Source: DASQPR01 sp963724705 (GTDB taxonomy: Bacteria; Actinomycetota; Actinomycetes; Mycobacteriales; Micromonosporaceae). From it: a stretch of 64,000 nt of DNA. This document shows, in pieces, positions 1 to 9,022 of the stretch. The stretch's first letter is position 1. Each line of letters begins with the position of its first letter. The stretch covers positions 62,001-126,000 of the forward strand of contig CAVRVS010000006.1 in assembly GCA_963724705.1 (NCBI GenBank), given 5' to 3'. A program made the translations under genes and the position numbers. The notes below the pieces were generated by a model that was not told the origin of the DNA, made no database searches, and saw only the letters and a list, made by a program, of their open reading frames with translations.

Positions 1-679
1 TCTGCCGTCCGGCCCGGGCGTACGAGTCGATGCCGGCATCGAATCGGGCAGCGTGATCGGCGGCAACTTCGATTCGCTGCTGGCCAAGGTGATCGTGACC
101 GGTGAAACCCGGGCCGAGGCGCTGGAAAGGGCGCGGCGCGTCCTCGACGAGATGGTCGTCGAGGGGATGGCGACGGCGCTGCCGTTCCACCGCTTGATCG
201 TCCGCGACCCGGCCTTCACGTCCGAGCCGTTCAGCGTCCACACGCGATGGATCGAGACGGAGTGGGCCGGCGGCGTGCCGCCGTTTTCGGCGCCGGCCGC
301 CGCCGACGGTGACTCGGTCGAACGCGAGACCGTCGTGGTCGAGGTGGGTGGCAAGCGCGTTGAGGTCACACTGCCGGCCTTCACGGGTACGGCCGTCGCC
401 ACGCCCAGCGGTCGGCCGACCACGGCGAGGCGAGGCGGCGGGAAAAAGGCGGCCGCGGCCGCGAGCGGAGATGCCCTCACGTCGCCGATGCAGGGCACGA
501 TCGTGAAGATCGCCGTCGCGGACGGCGACGAGGTGGCGGCCGGAGACCTGATCGTCGTGCTCGAAGCGATGAAGATGGAGCAGCCGCTGAACGCCCACAA
601 GGCCGGCGTCGTATCCGGCCTTTCGGCCAAGGTCGGCGACACGGTCGCATCGGGCGCCGCGATCTGCGAGATCGTCTAG
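1..679 (+). CDS. Acetyl/propionyl-CoA carboxylase alpha chain (biotin carboxylase + BCCP), 5' truncated
   Basis: C-terminal 225 residues of a biotin-dependent acyl-CoA carboxylase alpha subunit, cut by the left edge; the reading frame is open from base 2. The visible N-terminal part (GNFDSLLAKVIVTG, then ALERARRVLDEMVVEG) is the C-terminal subdomain of biotin carboxylase. A linker follows, then a biotin carboxyl carrier domain over the last 75 residues, with the biotinylation site EAMKMEQP (Lys carries biotin). In actinobacteria such AccA-type chains pair with separate carboxyltransferase beta subunits to make malonyl-CoA or methylmalonyl-CoA; no beta subunit is in the window. Substrate cannot be told from this part. 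The methylmalonyl-CoA mutase at 10.7-12.3 kb is a possible pathway partner, but it is not in the same operon. Confidence 0.93.
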   Translation, partial: LPSGPGVRVDAGIESGSVIGGNFDSLLAKVIVTGETRAEALERARRVLDEMVVEGMATALPFHRLIVRDPAFTSEPFSVHTRWIETEWAGGVPPFSAPAAADGDSVERETVVVEVGGKRVEVTLPAFTGTAVATPSGRPTTARRGGGKKAAAAASGDALTSPMQGTIVKIAVADGDEVAAGDLIVVLEAMKMEQPLNAHKAGVVSGLSAKVGDTVASGAAICEIV

Positions 680-687
680 CGGCGGGC

Positions 688-3600
688 CTACGTCATCCGG
701 CCGATCATCGTACGGAGGCGGGCCAGGTCTCGACGGCGACGTTCGTACGTGATCGCGCATGCCAGCACCACGAGACCGGCGAGGGTCAGTGGCATCCAGG
801 TCGGCAACACGCGCCAGAGGAACACCAGCTCGGGCAGCGGAAGCAGCACCAGAGTGCCGCCACCGATGATGACCGGCGCCTGCAACCGGGCGTGCGCACC
901 GATGAGCACGACCGCGAGCGCCACTGCGCCGACGACCACCCGCCGGGCCACCGATGCATCGGGCGCCAGGGCGGGCGCGAGGCTCGGCAGAGATGCGGCG
1001 AGAAGCGCTGGCCCATAAGCGATCCAGCTCCCCAGCGGTCGGCTGCGAGCGGCGAGCCATCCAGCAGAACAGCGCGACCGCGGCGAACGGCAGCGTGTAG
1101 ACCTCGACGACGTGTACGCCGTGCGCGGCGGCCAGCAGCCACCAGGCGATCAGCTCCAAGCCGGCGGCGACGGCGGCGTAGACCCGCCGGGGTCGGGATC
1201 GCAGAGCCGGCCACAGCGCCCGCACACCGACAAGAGCACCCCAGACGGCAGCGATGATCGCGCCGCGCTCGGTCGAGCCACTGAGTACGAACGCGACAAG
1301 CGCACTCGCGTGCGCGGTCGCCGTGAGAGCCAACGCGGCAACCGACCGCGATTCACGCCAGGCGCCCAGGAACAGGGCAAGTGCGGCGACGAACACGATG
1401 CCGTACGACGTCTCACCAAGACTCGCACCGGCGGCGCGGCTCGATGCGAACGCGAGCCAGTCACCGAGGATGACGGCCGCCGTCCACGCAGCGGCTCGCC
1501 GCGCCACCGTACGACCCGTCACGGCCACGGTGGATGCGACAACGACCAGACCGCCAAGTGCACACAGTGACGACGTCTTCGTCGGAGCGAGTCCGGCCGC
1601 ACCGGCGCCCAGAGCGACGACGCCGATAACGCCGGCCTCCCACCCGCGTCCTCGGCGAGCGATGCCGGCCTGAGCCACCGCCGCCGCGCCGGCGACACAC
1701 AACACCACGGGTACCGTCGGCCACGGCGCCCGAACCACGACGAGCACCGTGAACAACACCGGTATCGCCGTGTGCAACGCACACCGTCTCGCCATCGGCC
1801 AACCCGCGCCAACCATCCCGCCGGCTATCGCGACCGCCGCGGCAAGCGCGACGGCTCCGAGGTCGTACGTGTCCAGCGACGGCGATGACGGAGCCAGACC
1901 GACGCCGGACGGCGCGCCCGACCACGCCCGGCCAAGCCACGCGTACGGCGCCACGAACGCGTCGGCCACCACCGGCAGCAACGAGGCCGCGGCGACGAGC
2001 GCCAGGGGGACGCCGGCCGCGGCCGCCAACAGACCCAGCCGTCCCCGAATGCCCGCGACCGCGGGTGTGATCACGATCAGCAACAGGCTCATCAGGATGT
2101 AGATCGGTGCCGAGTCAACGCCGGCGATGGCCAGCGCGGCGAAGCCGGCGACCAGGGCCGGCGCCATGACGGCCGGGATCGCGTACCAACGAAGGCGAGT
2201 GCGATGACGGACGGCGACCAACGCGACGACCGTGACCACGATGGCCGCGAACGTGGCCCGGAGGCTCACGATCGGGCTCGCCTCGGCGCTGGAGGCCGTC
2301 GCCGCGGCGAATCCCGGCAGGGCAAGCAATGCGGCTGCTACCGAACCGCCGCGAATGATGCGTACGGTCGGCCGGTTGCCGATCCCCCGACACCCGAAGG
2401 CCATTACGGCGGCACCGAGCACGAGGCCACCCTGAACGGCCGCAGTGCTCACCGGCCGGGCGAGACCGAACCAAGACGCGTGCAGTGCGACCACTGCCGC
2501 CGCGCCGGTCGCGGCCCGCGCCACCGCGTCATGTCCAGACCGCAGCGTTGGTACGGCGATGCCGAGCAGTACGGCGAACGCACATCCGTCGGCGACGAGC
2601 ATCGCCCACCACGGCGCGCCGGCAATCATTCCGGCCGACCATGCGACCGCGGCGACACCGAGCACACCGGCGATCGCCGTGTAACGGCGCGGCGCTGCCA
2701 CCGCGACGGCGACGGCGAGCGCCAGGACGGCGACGGTGTGACCCTTCGCATCAGCCGTTGCGACGAACGCGCTGAGATCGGCGTGCCACAACACATTCAG
2801 CCCGGCTGCCCGGGTCAGCGCGTTCGCCGCGAGTGGCACCAGCGTCGCCGCGGCGAGAACAGCCGTCGCGATGTACGCGCCGATTGTTACGCCCCGGCAC
2901 GGCCACCAATGCTCCGGTACGGCCCGAGACGAAGCAGCGATCGCGAGTGTCACGACGGCCGCGACGATGAGCGGATAGAACGGTGTGGCGACGATTCCCA
3001 CCCGGAACATCGCGAACCCGAGTTCGATGACGGCCGCCGCGACCGCGGCGACGCGGAGGTACGCCGGCCGCGCGAACCAGCCCGTCCAGGCGAGTACGGC
3101 AGCCACCACGGCAACTGCCGCCGCGGCGCCGAGGACGGATCCGAGGTGGTTCGCACTGACCAGGCTGCCCCCGGCGATGGTGGTCGCGATCGCCAGCGCC
3201 AGGAGCGCGAAGACCCACGTGAGGACGTGTTCGGCCCGCCTGCGCCGGCCCCGGCTGGTTTGCCCGACGGCGCCAGACAATGACGGCGATGTCGGCCGAA
3301 GCGACCGCGGCGAAAAAGATCGCGGCCGCGCTGGCGGAACCCCGATGGCTCGCGAGCACCAGCGGCAGTGCGGGCTGCGCCGCGATGATCGCCACGAACC
3401 GCGGGCCGGTCAGCCGCAGGGCGCGCCCGAAGCCAGCCGCGACCCCGGCGACGACGGCCGCGACGCCGCCCGCGTAGGTCGTTCCGGCGAGGCTGTCGGC
3501 CGCACCGCCGACGTTGAGCGCCCAGAGACCGTACCCGTCAAGAGTCAGGAGCAACAGCGCGATGGCGGTGAACGTCTCGGCCGTCGCGGTGAGCCGGCGG

Positions 3601-4238
3601 CGGACCGCGACGACGGGGATCGCGAATGCGATGAGCGTGGCGCCGCCGAGAATCGCGGCTCGACCGCCGACGCCGTAACTCGTCCACGCCACCACGGTGA
3701 ACACGATCGCGGCGATGCCGAGCAGTACGGCCCCCAAGACGAACAGCAGATTCTGTACGGTCCGGGGCGACGCGTCGGGATCGCCGAGCGGCGCCGACCG
3801 TTGGGCGGGCGGCACGACGCCGCCCGTCCCCGTTCCCATCGGCCTCGTTCCTGCCGGCATCGTTCGGGCCAGCCACGCGTCGTGCGGCGCGGTCGACGCC
3901 GCGTCATCGGCCGGCGACGGCTCGATCGGCGCGGACTGGCTCGCCAATATGGACGCCACGAGCGTGTCGCGTGTCGCCTCCACCGACTGCCACCTGGCCA
4001 GCGCCCGCTCGAACACCGCCCGCGAGCGGTGCACTTCCGCGGCCAATGCGACCAGCGCAGCATCGATGCTCGGCAGGCGAGCCGCGCGCGCGTCTGGCAC
4101 CCGACCGCAGCCCGGGCAGGACGCGGTGAGAGTAGCGTTCGCTCCGCAGACCGGGCAGCGATAGGTGATGGTGTCCGCCGACGGCGGGTCACCGAATGCA
4201 CTCATGGCAACAGCATCGACCGCCGACAAGTCGGCCAC
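688..4238 (-). CDS. SCO7613-type polytopic membrane protein, frameshifted twice
   Basis: A protein of about 1180 residues. It starts with a zinc ribbon (CPVCGA...CPGCGR, about residues 29-47) and a coil-prone cytoplasmic stretch, followed from about residue 165 by a long run of hydrophobic helices to a short basic tail (YERRRRDLARLRTMIGRM). This matches the actinobacterial family annotated as SCO7613 C-terminal domain-containing membrane protein; function unknown. The frame is broken twice, near 3243-3256 (in a GGGGCCGG run) and near 1045-1062, each equivalent to one extra base. Membrane-protein sequence continues smoothly across each break: residues like VLTWVFALLALAIA just after the first, GSWIAYGPALLAASLPSLA after the second. 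Sequencing error is more likely than decay, since both downstream frames stay open and hydrophobic. Start taken at GTG 4238; an ATG at 4205 is an alternative. Confidence 0.8.
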
Positions 4239-4298
4239 ATCCGCCCGCGCACCCAGACCGCACCACTGTCTACTCAGGACCGGACTGAGTACGGATAC

Positions 4299-5561
4299 TC
4301 AGCCCGGTATCAAGTCGCGCGAACGGGACGCCGCGACGCCGCTGATCAACCGGACGGCATCGGCCACCGGCATCGGGTCGAGTTGCCGGCCATCGCGCAG
4401 GCGCAGCGCCACGCGAGCATCGGCCGCTTCCCGAGCGCCGATCACGGCAACGTACGGAACCTTGCGCAGGGCGGCCGCACGTACCCGTGCTCCCATCGAG
4501 CCCTCGACGGCGACCTCGACGCGGAGCCCGGCCACGACGGCGGCGCGTTGGAACTCCGCGGCCGCTGCCGCCTGCCCATCGGAGACCGGCACGACAGCGA
4601 TCTGGACCGGCGAGTACCAGACCGGAAACGCGCCGCCATGCGCCTCGATGAGGTATGCGAACAGCCGCTCCATCGAGCCGACGAGACTTCGGTGGATCAT
4701 CACGGGGCGCGAGCGACCGCCCGAAGCGTCCGCATAGGACAGGTTGAACTGCGCCGGCTGATGGAAGTCGAGCTGGATGGTGGACAAGGTCGACTCGCGC
4801 TCGACCGGATCGACGACCTGTACGTCGATCTTCGGGCCGTAGAACGCCGCCTCACCCGGCGCCTCGACGTAGTCGACGCCGGACCGGTCGAGTGCGTCGC
4901 GCAGCATTGCCTCGGCACGCTGCCACATCTCGGGCGAACCGGCGTACTTTCCGTCGCCGCCACCGTCGCCGTCGCCGCGCGACAGCCGAAAGCCGGCGCT
5001 CTGGATGCCGATGGCTGCGTGCGCCTCGCGAATCAGCGCGAGCACCGCGCCAATCTCCTCGCTGACGCCGTCGAGCGCGCAGAAGTTGTGCGCGTCATTG
5101 AGCGACATCGCCCGGACCCGACTGAGGCCGCCGAGCACGCCGGACCGCTCCGCCCGGTATTGGCCGCCGATTTCCGCGATGCGTACCGGCAGGTCGCGAT
5201 AGGACCGCGGCCGCGACGCAAAGATCAGCGCGTGATGTGGGCACATCGCCGGCCGGAGTTCGAACTCATCGTCAGCCGACAGGCGCATCGGCGGGAACAT
5301 GTCGTCGGCGAAATGCTGCCAATGCCCTGATTTCTCGTAGAGCGCGCGCTTGCCGATGACCGGCGAATAGACGAACTGGTAGCCGGCTCGGCGTTCGATC
5401 TCCCGCACGTAGCTCTCGATCTCGTACCGCGCGGCGGCTCCGGCCGGCAGCCAGAACGGCAGTCCGGCACCGATGAGCGGATCGGAGTCGAAGATGTCGA
5501 GCTCACGACCGAGTCGCCGGTGGTCGGCGTGAGGTTGGAAAAGATGGGGTTGGTCGATCAT
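4299..5561 (-). CDS. Short threonyl-tRNA synthetase without TGS/editing domains
   Basis: 420-residue class II aminoacyl-tRNA synthetase of the ThrRS family. It contains only the catalytic core and the anticodon-binding domain; housekeeping ThrRS is about 640-660 residues because of N-terminal TGS and editing domains, absent here. The zinc-binding residues are all present: Cys107 (RPAMCPHH), His158 (NDAHNFC) and His290 (RPVMIHRS). Motif 2 (RAERSGVLGGLSRVRAM) and the YGPKIDV strand are typical. Start ATG 5561 is chosen because AGGAGG lies six bases upstream and the protein N-terminus then matches a short ThrRS. A threonine-rich leader peptide and a long hairpin precede it (separate entries), pointing to attenuation by charged tRNA-Thr. 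Such trimmed ThrRS copies can be stress or inhibitor-resistant paralogues (obafluorin and borrelidin producers carry second ThrRS genes); that role here is inference. A full-length thrS presumably exists elsewhere. Confidence 0.92.
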   Translation of the reverse strand: MIDQPHLFQPHADHRRLGRELDIFDSDPLIGAGLPFWLPAGAAARYEIESYVREIERRAGYQFVYSPVIGKRALYEKSGHWQHFADDMFPPMRLSADDEFELRPAMCPHHALIFASRPRSYRDLPVRIAEIGGQYRAERSGVLGGLSRVRAMSLNDAHNFCALDGVSEEIGAVLALIREAHAAIGIQSAGFRLSRGDGDGGGDGKYAGSPEMWQRAEAMLRDALDRSGVDYVEAPGEAAFYGPKIDVQVVDPVERESTLSTIQLDFHQPAQFNLSYADASGGRSRPVMIHRSLVGSMERLFAYLIEAHGGAFPVWYSPVQIAVVPVSDGQAAAAAEFQRAAVVAGLRVEVAVEGSMGARVRAAALRKVPYVAVIGAREAADARVALRLRDGRQLDPMPVADAVRLISGVAASRSRDLIPG

Positions 5562-5600
5562 GGTGGTCCTCCTGGGAATGACGGGCGACCACCGGACGCG

Positions 5601-5632
5601 CAACGGCCCCGGGCGATCGCCCGGGGCCGTTG
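5601..5632 (-). terminator. Attenuator hairpin upstream of the short ThrRS gene
   Basis: A perfect 32-base palindrome, left arm CAACGGCCCCGGGCGA and its exact reverse complement with no unpaired bases. It lies 15 bases after the stop codon of the threonine-rich leader peptide and about 40 bases before the ThrRS start codon. Position and strength fit the terminator of a ribosome-mediated attenuator. No U-run follows it, as is common in high-GC actinobacteria. It could instead sequester or space the ribosome site. Confidence 0.7.
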
Positions 5633-5646
5633 GTGATGACGTCAGA

Positions 5647-5706
5647 TCAGGTCAGCACGGTGCACGCCGGGAGAGCCGGCGTCGTCGTGCCCAGACCAAA
5701 GATCAT
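5647..5706 (-). CDS. Threonine-rich leader peptide (attenuation)
   Basis: A 19-residue open frame, MIFGLGTTTPALPACTVLT, containing five threonines, three of them consecutive ACG codons and the last one just before the TGA stop. It sits between the lpdA terminator region and the ThrRS gene, on the same strand, and is followed by the strong 32-base palindrome. Known family logic: trp, ilv and leu leaders in actinobacteria use runs of the regulatory codon so that ribosome stalling prevents terminator folding. By analogy, shortage of charged tRNA-Thr would switch on the ThrRS gene. The ribosome site before ATG 5706 is weak (TGGG), so translation of the peptide is inferred. Confidence 0.65.
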   Translation of the reverse strand: MIFGLGTTTPALPACTVLT

Positions 5707-5761
5707 GAGCCCAGGGTACGGTCGGCCGCCCGACCGCCGCAAACGCATTTGATTCGGGGCA

Positions 5762-5801
5762 CCTACCTCTCTGCAGGCGCCAACGCCAGCAGAGACGTAG
5801 G
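5762..5801. repeat. Hairpin repeat unit A
   Basis: Inverted repeat with 13-base arms (CCTACCTCTCTGC at 5762-5774 and GCAGAGACGTAGG at 5789-5801, one mismatch) and a 14-base loop, AGGCGCCAACGCCA. It lies between lpdA (ends 5945) and the ThrRS leader. It is a diverged copy of unit B 105 bases away. Arm bases differ between the units but remain paired, and the loop half CAACGCCA is identical. It may serve as an RNA stem, a terminator for lpdA or a REP-like mobile element. Confidence 0.7.
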
Positions 5802-5866
5802 ACACAAACACGTGCGGCCACGGTCCAACCCGGCGCCAACTAAACGCCGCGAATACGCCACCGCGC

Positions 5867-5906
5867 CCTACTTCTTTGCACGCATCAACGCCAGCAAAGA
5901 AGTAGG
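5867..5906. repeat. Hairpin repeat unit B
   Basis: Perfect inverted repeat, arms CCTACTTCTTTGC (5867-5879) and GCAAAGAAGTAGG (5894-5906), with loop ACGCATCAACGCCA. It lies 39 bases downstream of the lpdA stop, so a terminator role is possible. The similarity to unit A extends about 10 bases past the right arm (ACACCAACGC versus ACACAAACAC), so the repeat unit is larger than the stem. Confidence 0.75.
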
Positions 5907-5944
5907 ACACCAACGCGGCTACGCCCGCCGACAAGTCGGGGCGG

Positions 5945-7348
5945 CTAGCCCGGCTCGTGCAGCATGAGTTGGCGAGCCGCCTCGGCGATCGAGCCGGAGA
6001 TCGACGGGTAGATCGTGATCGTGTGGGCCAGTTGATCGACGGTGAGCTGATTCTCGACCGCCATCGCGATCGGTGTGATCAGCTCGCTGGCCCGCGGAGC
6101 GACGACGACGCCGCCGACGACCTGACCGGACGCGGGCCGACAGAAGAGCTTCACGAATCCGTCGTGGATGCCGGCCATCTTGGCCCGTGCATTGCCGTCC
6201 AGCGACAGCATGATCTCTCGCGCCGGCACCCGGCCACTGTCCACATCGGCCTGCGAGACACCGACATTCGCGAGCTCCGGATCGGTGAAGACATTGGCCG
6301 CCACGGTCTTGAGCCGCAACGGTGTGACGGCCTCACCCAATGCGTGCCACATCGCGATCCGGCCCTGCATTGCGGCGACGCTGGCCAGAGGCAGCACTCC
6401 GGTGCAGTCGCCAGCGGCGTAGATCCCCGGGACGTTCGTCCGCGAGACGCGGTCGACGTGCAGATAGCCGCCGGGATCGACGGTGACGCCGTACTCGGCG
6501 AGGCCCAACCCGGTCGTGTTCGGGATCGACCCCACGGCGAGTAGCGCGTGCGAGCCGCTGACCGTACGGCCGTCGGCCAACGCGACCTCGACTCCGTCAG
6601 CGGTCCGGCGTACGCCCGAGGCCCGCGAGTTGTTGAGAATGTCCATGCCGCGTGCGCGGAACACGCGCTCGATCGCCGTCGCGGCGTCGGCGTCCTCATG
6701 CGGCATGACGCGGTCTCGACTGGACACGAGGGTGACCTCGACGCCCATCGCCAGATAGGCCGATGCGAACTCGGCGCCGGTGACGCCGGAGCCGATCACG
6801 ATCAGGTGCGACGGCAGATCGGGCAGGTCATAGATCTGGCGCCACGTCAGGATCCGCTCGCCGTCGGGCATCGCATCCGACAGCAGTCGCGGGGTGGCTC
6901 CCGTGGCGATCAGGACGGCGGTCGCGTCGATCTCGTACGGCGCGTGGTCGTCGGTCGGCGTGATCTTGACGCGATGACTGTGCCCGATCGTGTCCTCGCC
7001 GAGCTGTGCGGTGCCGGTGACGTAGGTGACGCCGGCCTTGATGAGCTTCGCGTGGATGTCGGCGGATTGCGCGAGCGCGAGACGTTTGACCCGGTCGTAC
7101 ACGGCGGATGCATGAACCGTGACAGCGTCGAGACCGCCGGCGTCCACGCCGAACTCTTCGGTGTCGCGGTAGCCGGTCACGACGTCCGAACTGGCAATGA
7201 AGGTCTTCGACGGTACGCAGTCGGACAGCACGCATGCTCCCCCGGCGCCTTCCGGGTCGACGATCGTCACATCCGCGTCGAGCTGTGCAGCCACCAGGGC
7301 CGCCTCGTATCCGGCGGGGCCGGCCCCGATGATCACAATGCGGTCCAC
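5945..7348 (-). CDS. lpdA: NAD(P)H-quinone dehydrogenase, LpdA-type flavoprotein disulfide reductase
   Basis: 467-residue two-dinucleotide-fold flavoprotein. The N-terminal FAD site is VIIGAGPAGYEAAL, a second NAD(P) fold follows (VIGSGVTGAEFAS), then an FAD-closing motif (GIYAAGDCTG) and a dimerisation domain with the LpdA-typical YPSISGSIAEAARQLM end. Mycobacterial LpdA (Rv3303c) transfers electrons from NAD(P)H to quinones and lacks the full redox disulfide. Here Cys39 and Cys44 (GACVLSDCVPSK) form a CxxxxC pair as in true disulfide reductases, so a thiol reductase activity cannot be excluded. Start GTG 7348 is preferred: GGGGAGG sits five bases upstream and the protein starts directly with the FAD motif. 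It is divergent from the gamma-glutamylcyclotransferase gene across 142 bases. Confidence 0.9.
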   Translation of the reverse strand: MDRIVIIGAGPAGYEAALVAAQLDADVTIVDPEGAGGACVLSDCVPSKTFIASSDVVTGYRDTEEFGVDAGGLDAVTVHASAVYDRVKRLALAQSADIHAKLIKAGVTYVTGTAQLGEDTIGHSHRVKITPTDDHAPYEIDATAVLIATGATPRLLSDAMPDGERILTWRQIYDLPDLPSHLIVIGSGVTGAEFASAYLAMGVEVTLVSSRDRVMPHEDADAATAIERVFRARGMDILNNSRASGVRRTADGVEVALADGRTVSGSHALLAVGSIPNTTGLGLAEYGVTVDPGGYLHVDRVSRTNVPGIYAAGDCTGVLPLASVAAMQGRIAMWHALGEAVTPLRLKTVAANVFTDPELANVGVSQADVDSGRVPAREIMLSLDGNARAKMAGIHDGFVKLFCRPASGQVVGGVVVAPRASELITPIAMAVENQLTVDQLAHTITIYPSISGSIAEAARQLMLHEPG

Positions 7349-7490
7349 GTCCGCCTCCCCTCGTCTACGCGCACGTACGGCGCCATCACGCGTACGCCCT
7401 GTCACCAGCGGATCTCCGGCGGCCATGATCGACATCACGACACGCTCCTCGTATTCTCTCTCACCGCTGGAACGGACTATCGTCATCGCC

Positions 7491-7947
7491 GTGCGTAACT
7501 ACGCCGCGTATGGTTCCAACCTCGATCCGGGTCGCATGCGCGCCTACTGTCCGCAGTCCCCGATGGTCGGCACCGGGTGGCTGGAGGGCTGGCGGCTGAC
7601 CTTTGCCGGCGAGGAGGAGCTGGGCTGGGAGGGCGCGGTCACGACGATCGTCGAATCGCCCGGCGACCGTGTCTTCGTCGCGCTCTATGACGTGCACGAG
7701 TGGGACGCCAGCCAACTCGACGAACTCGAGGGCGTCACCTCGGGGATGTACCAGAAGCTGACCGTACGGATCGCGACGCTCGAAGGCGACGTGACGGCCT
7801 GGGTGTACGTGTTCGACGGGTACGAGGGCGGCCTACCGACGTCGTGGTATCTGAGCGAGATCGTGACCGCGGCGGAGCGAGCCGGGAGCACCCGAGGATT
7901 ACCTGAAGGACCTTCGATCGCGGCCGACGAGGACAAGTTCGATCTAG
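7491..7947 (+). CDS. Gamma-glutamylcyclotransferase family protein, frameshifted near its end
   Basis: About 151 residues. The N-terminus YAAYGSNLDPGRMR is the substrate-binding loop of the GGCT/AIG2 fold, and DELEGVTSGMYQKL carries the catalytic Glu. These enzymes release 5-oxoproline from gamma-glutamyl amino acids; the exact substrate of the bacterial branch is often unknown. The frame shifts near 7879-7884: an extra G in GCCGGGAGC. Removing it gives the family C-terminus AAERAGAPEDYLKDLRSRP and a TAG at 7945-7947. Without the correction the frame would run on with an arginine-rich tail past 8190 into the next gene. Start GTG 7491 begins right at the conserved strand. Confidence 0.85.
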
Positions 7948-7995
7948 CTCGCCGTACCGTGGAACCGGTTGTGACCCTCGACACGTCACAGCGGC

Positions 7996-9015
7996 ATGAC
8001 AACTCACCCGTTGCACCGTGGGCGCCTGTGCGCCGCCGCGGCCGGACTCGCGCTGCTCGCCGCCGTCGGCGTCGCCGGCTGCTCCGGCGGCATAAAGAAC
8101 GCCAGTTCAGGCACGACGAGCAGCGGCCTCGCCCGGTCCGACGCCACCGGCGTCGCGCCGAACGAAGCGGCCCCCGGCCAGGGTGCTGGTAAGGCCCAAT
8201 CGTCCGTGCCGGGCGCGGACGCCGCCGCACCGCCAGCCAGCGGCGGGAACGCTGCCAAGGTGCCGGTGCTGCCGGCCGTCATCCAGCGTTCGATCATCCA
8301 TACCGGCGACATCACCGTACGGGTCGCCGACGTCAATCAGGCCGCGACGCAGGCCGAGGCGCTTGCCGACGCCGCCGGCGGATATCTCGGCGGCGACGAC
8401 CGGCAGATCGACGCGGGCCAGTCGATGGCGACGCTCACGCTGCGGGTGTCGGCCGACCGCTTCGACGCGACGCTGACCGCGATTGCCCGACTGGGCAAGG
8501 AGCAGAGTCGCACTGTCTCAACGCAGGACGTGACGAGCCAGGTCATCGACATTGCCGCACGGCTGCGCACGCAGCAGGCGAGCGTCGCCCGGATCCAAGC
8601 GTTGCTGGCGAAGGCCACCACGATCGGTGAGATCGTGTCGATCGAGAGCGAGTTGACGCAGCGTGAGGCCGATTTGGAGTCACTCGAGGCGCAGCAGGCC
8701 AAGCTGGGCGACCTGACAACACTGTCGACGATCACGGCGACGCTGCTCGGACCGCAGGCCCAACTGGCCGCGGTAAAGAAGACCGAGCACAAGTCCGGCT
8801 TCGTCGCCGGCCTCAGTCGCGGGTGGCACACGTTCCTGGCGTCGATGGCATGGCTGCTCACCGTGCTCGGCGCCATCTTGCCTTTCGCCATCGGCATCGC
8901 GCTGCTGGCCTGGCTGGCACGGTTCCTTTTCCGGCGCGTACAGGCCCGGCGACCTTCCGATGGCGCCCGGGTGGCAGCCGCCGAAGTCTCGCCGCCGCCC
9001 GCGTCGGGAAGCTAG
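7996..9015 (+). CDS. DUF4349 lipoprotein
   Basis: 339 residues. The signal peptide ends in a lipobox (LLAAVGVAGC, Cys about residue 29), so the protein is a lipid-anchored extracytoplasmic protein. A low-complexity Ser/Ala/Gly linker is followed by a DUF4349 domain (RSIIHTGDITVRVADVNQAATQAEALADAAGGYL... to about residue 250). This includes a helical hairpin, SIESELTQREADLESLEAQQ, likely a coiled coil, then one C-terminal transmembrane helix (about 275-305) and a basic tail. DUF4349 proteins are widespread in actinobacteria with no assigned function. The start ATG lies 48 bases after the preceding stop, so the two genes may be cotranscribed. Confidence 0.88.
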   Translation: MTTHPLHRGRLCAAAAGLALLAAVGVAGCSGGIKNASSGTTSSGLARSDATGVAPNEAAPGQGAGKAQSSVPGADAAAPPASGGNAAKVPVLPAVIQRSIIHTGDITVRVADVNQAATQAEALADAAGGYLGGDDRQIDAGQSMATLTLRVSADRFDATLTAIARLGKEQSRTVSTQDVTSQVIDIAARLRTQQASVARIQALLAKATTIGEIVSIESELTQREADLESLEAQQAKLGDLTTLSTITATLLGPQAQLAAVKKTEHKSGFVAGLSRGWHTFLASMAWLLTVLGAILPFAIGIALLAWLARFLFRRVQARRPSDGARVAAAEVSPPPASGS

Positions 9016-9022
9016 GCCAGTC

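Noticed and set aside
2985..5330. 781-codon plus-strand open frame opposite the SCO7613-like and ThrRS genes
   Set aside because: Arginine/alanine-rich with no recognisable motif; it is the antisense shadow of two real minus-strand genes with conserved domains.
5601..5760. T-box riboswitch before the ThrRS gene
   Set aside because: No T-box bulge sequence or specifier-loop arrangement was seen; the Thr-rich peptide explains the leader better.
5647..5934. 95-codon frame covering the hairpin repeats (VSYFFAGVDACKEVG-type repeats)
   Set aside because: The peptide repeat merely reflects the nucleotide inverted repeats; only the last 19 codons make sense as a leader peptide.
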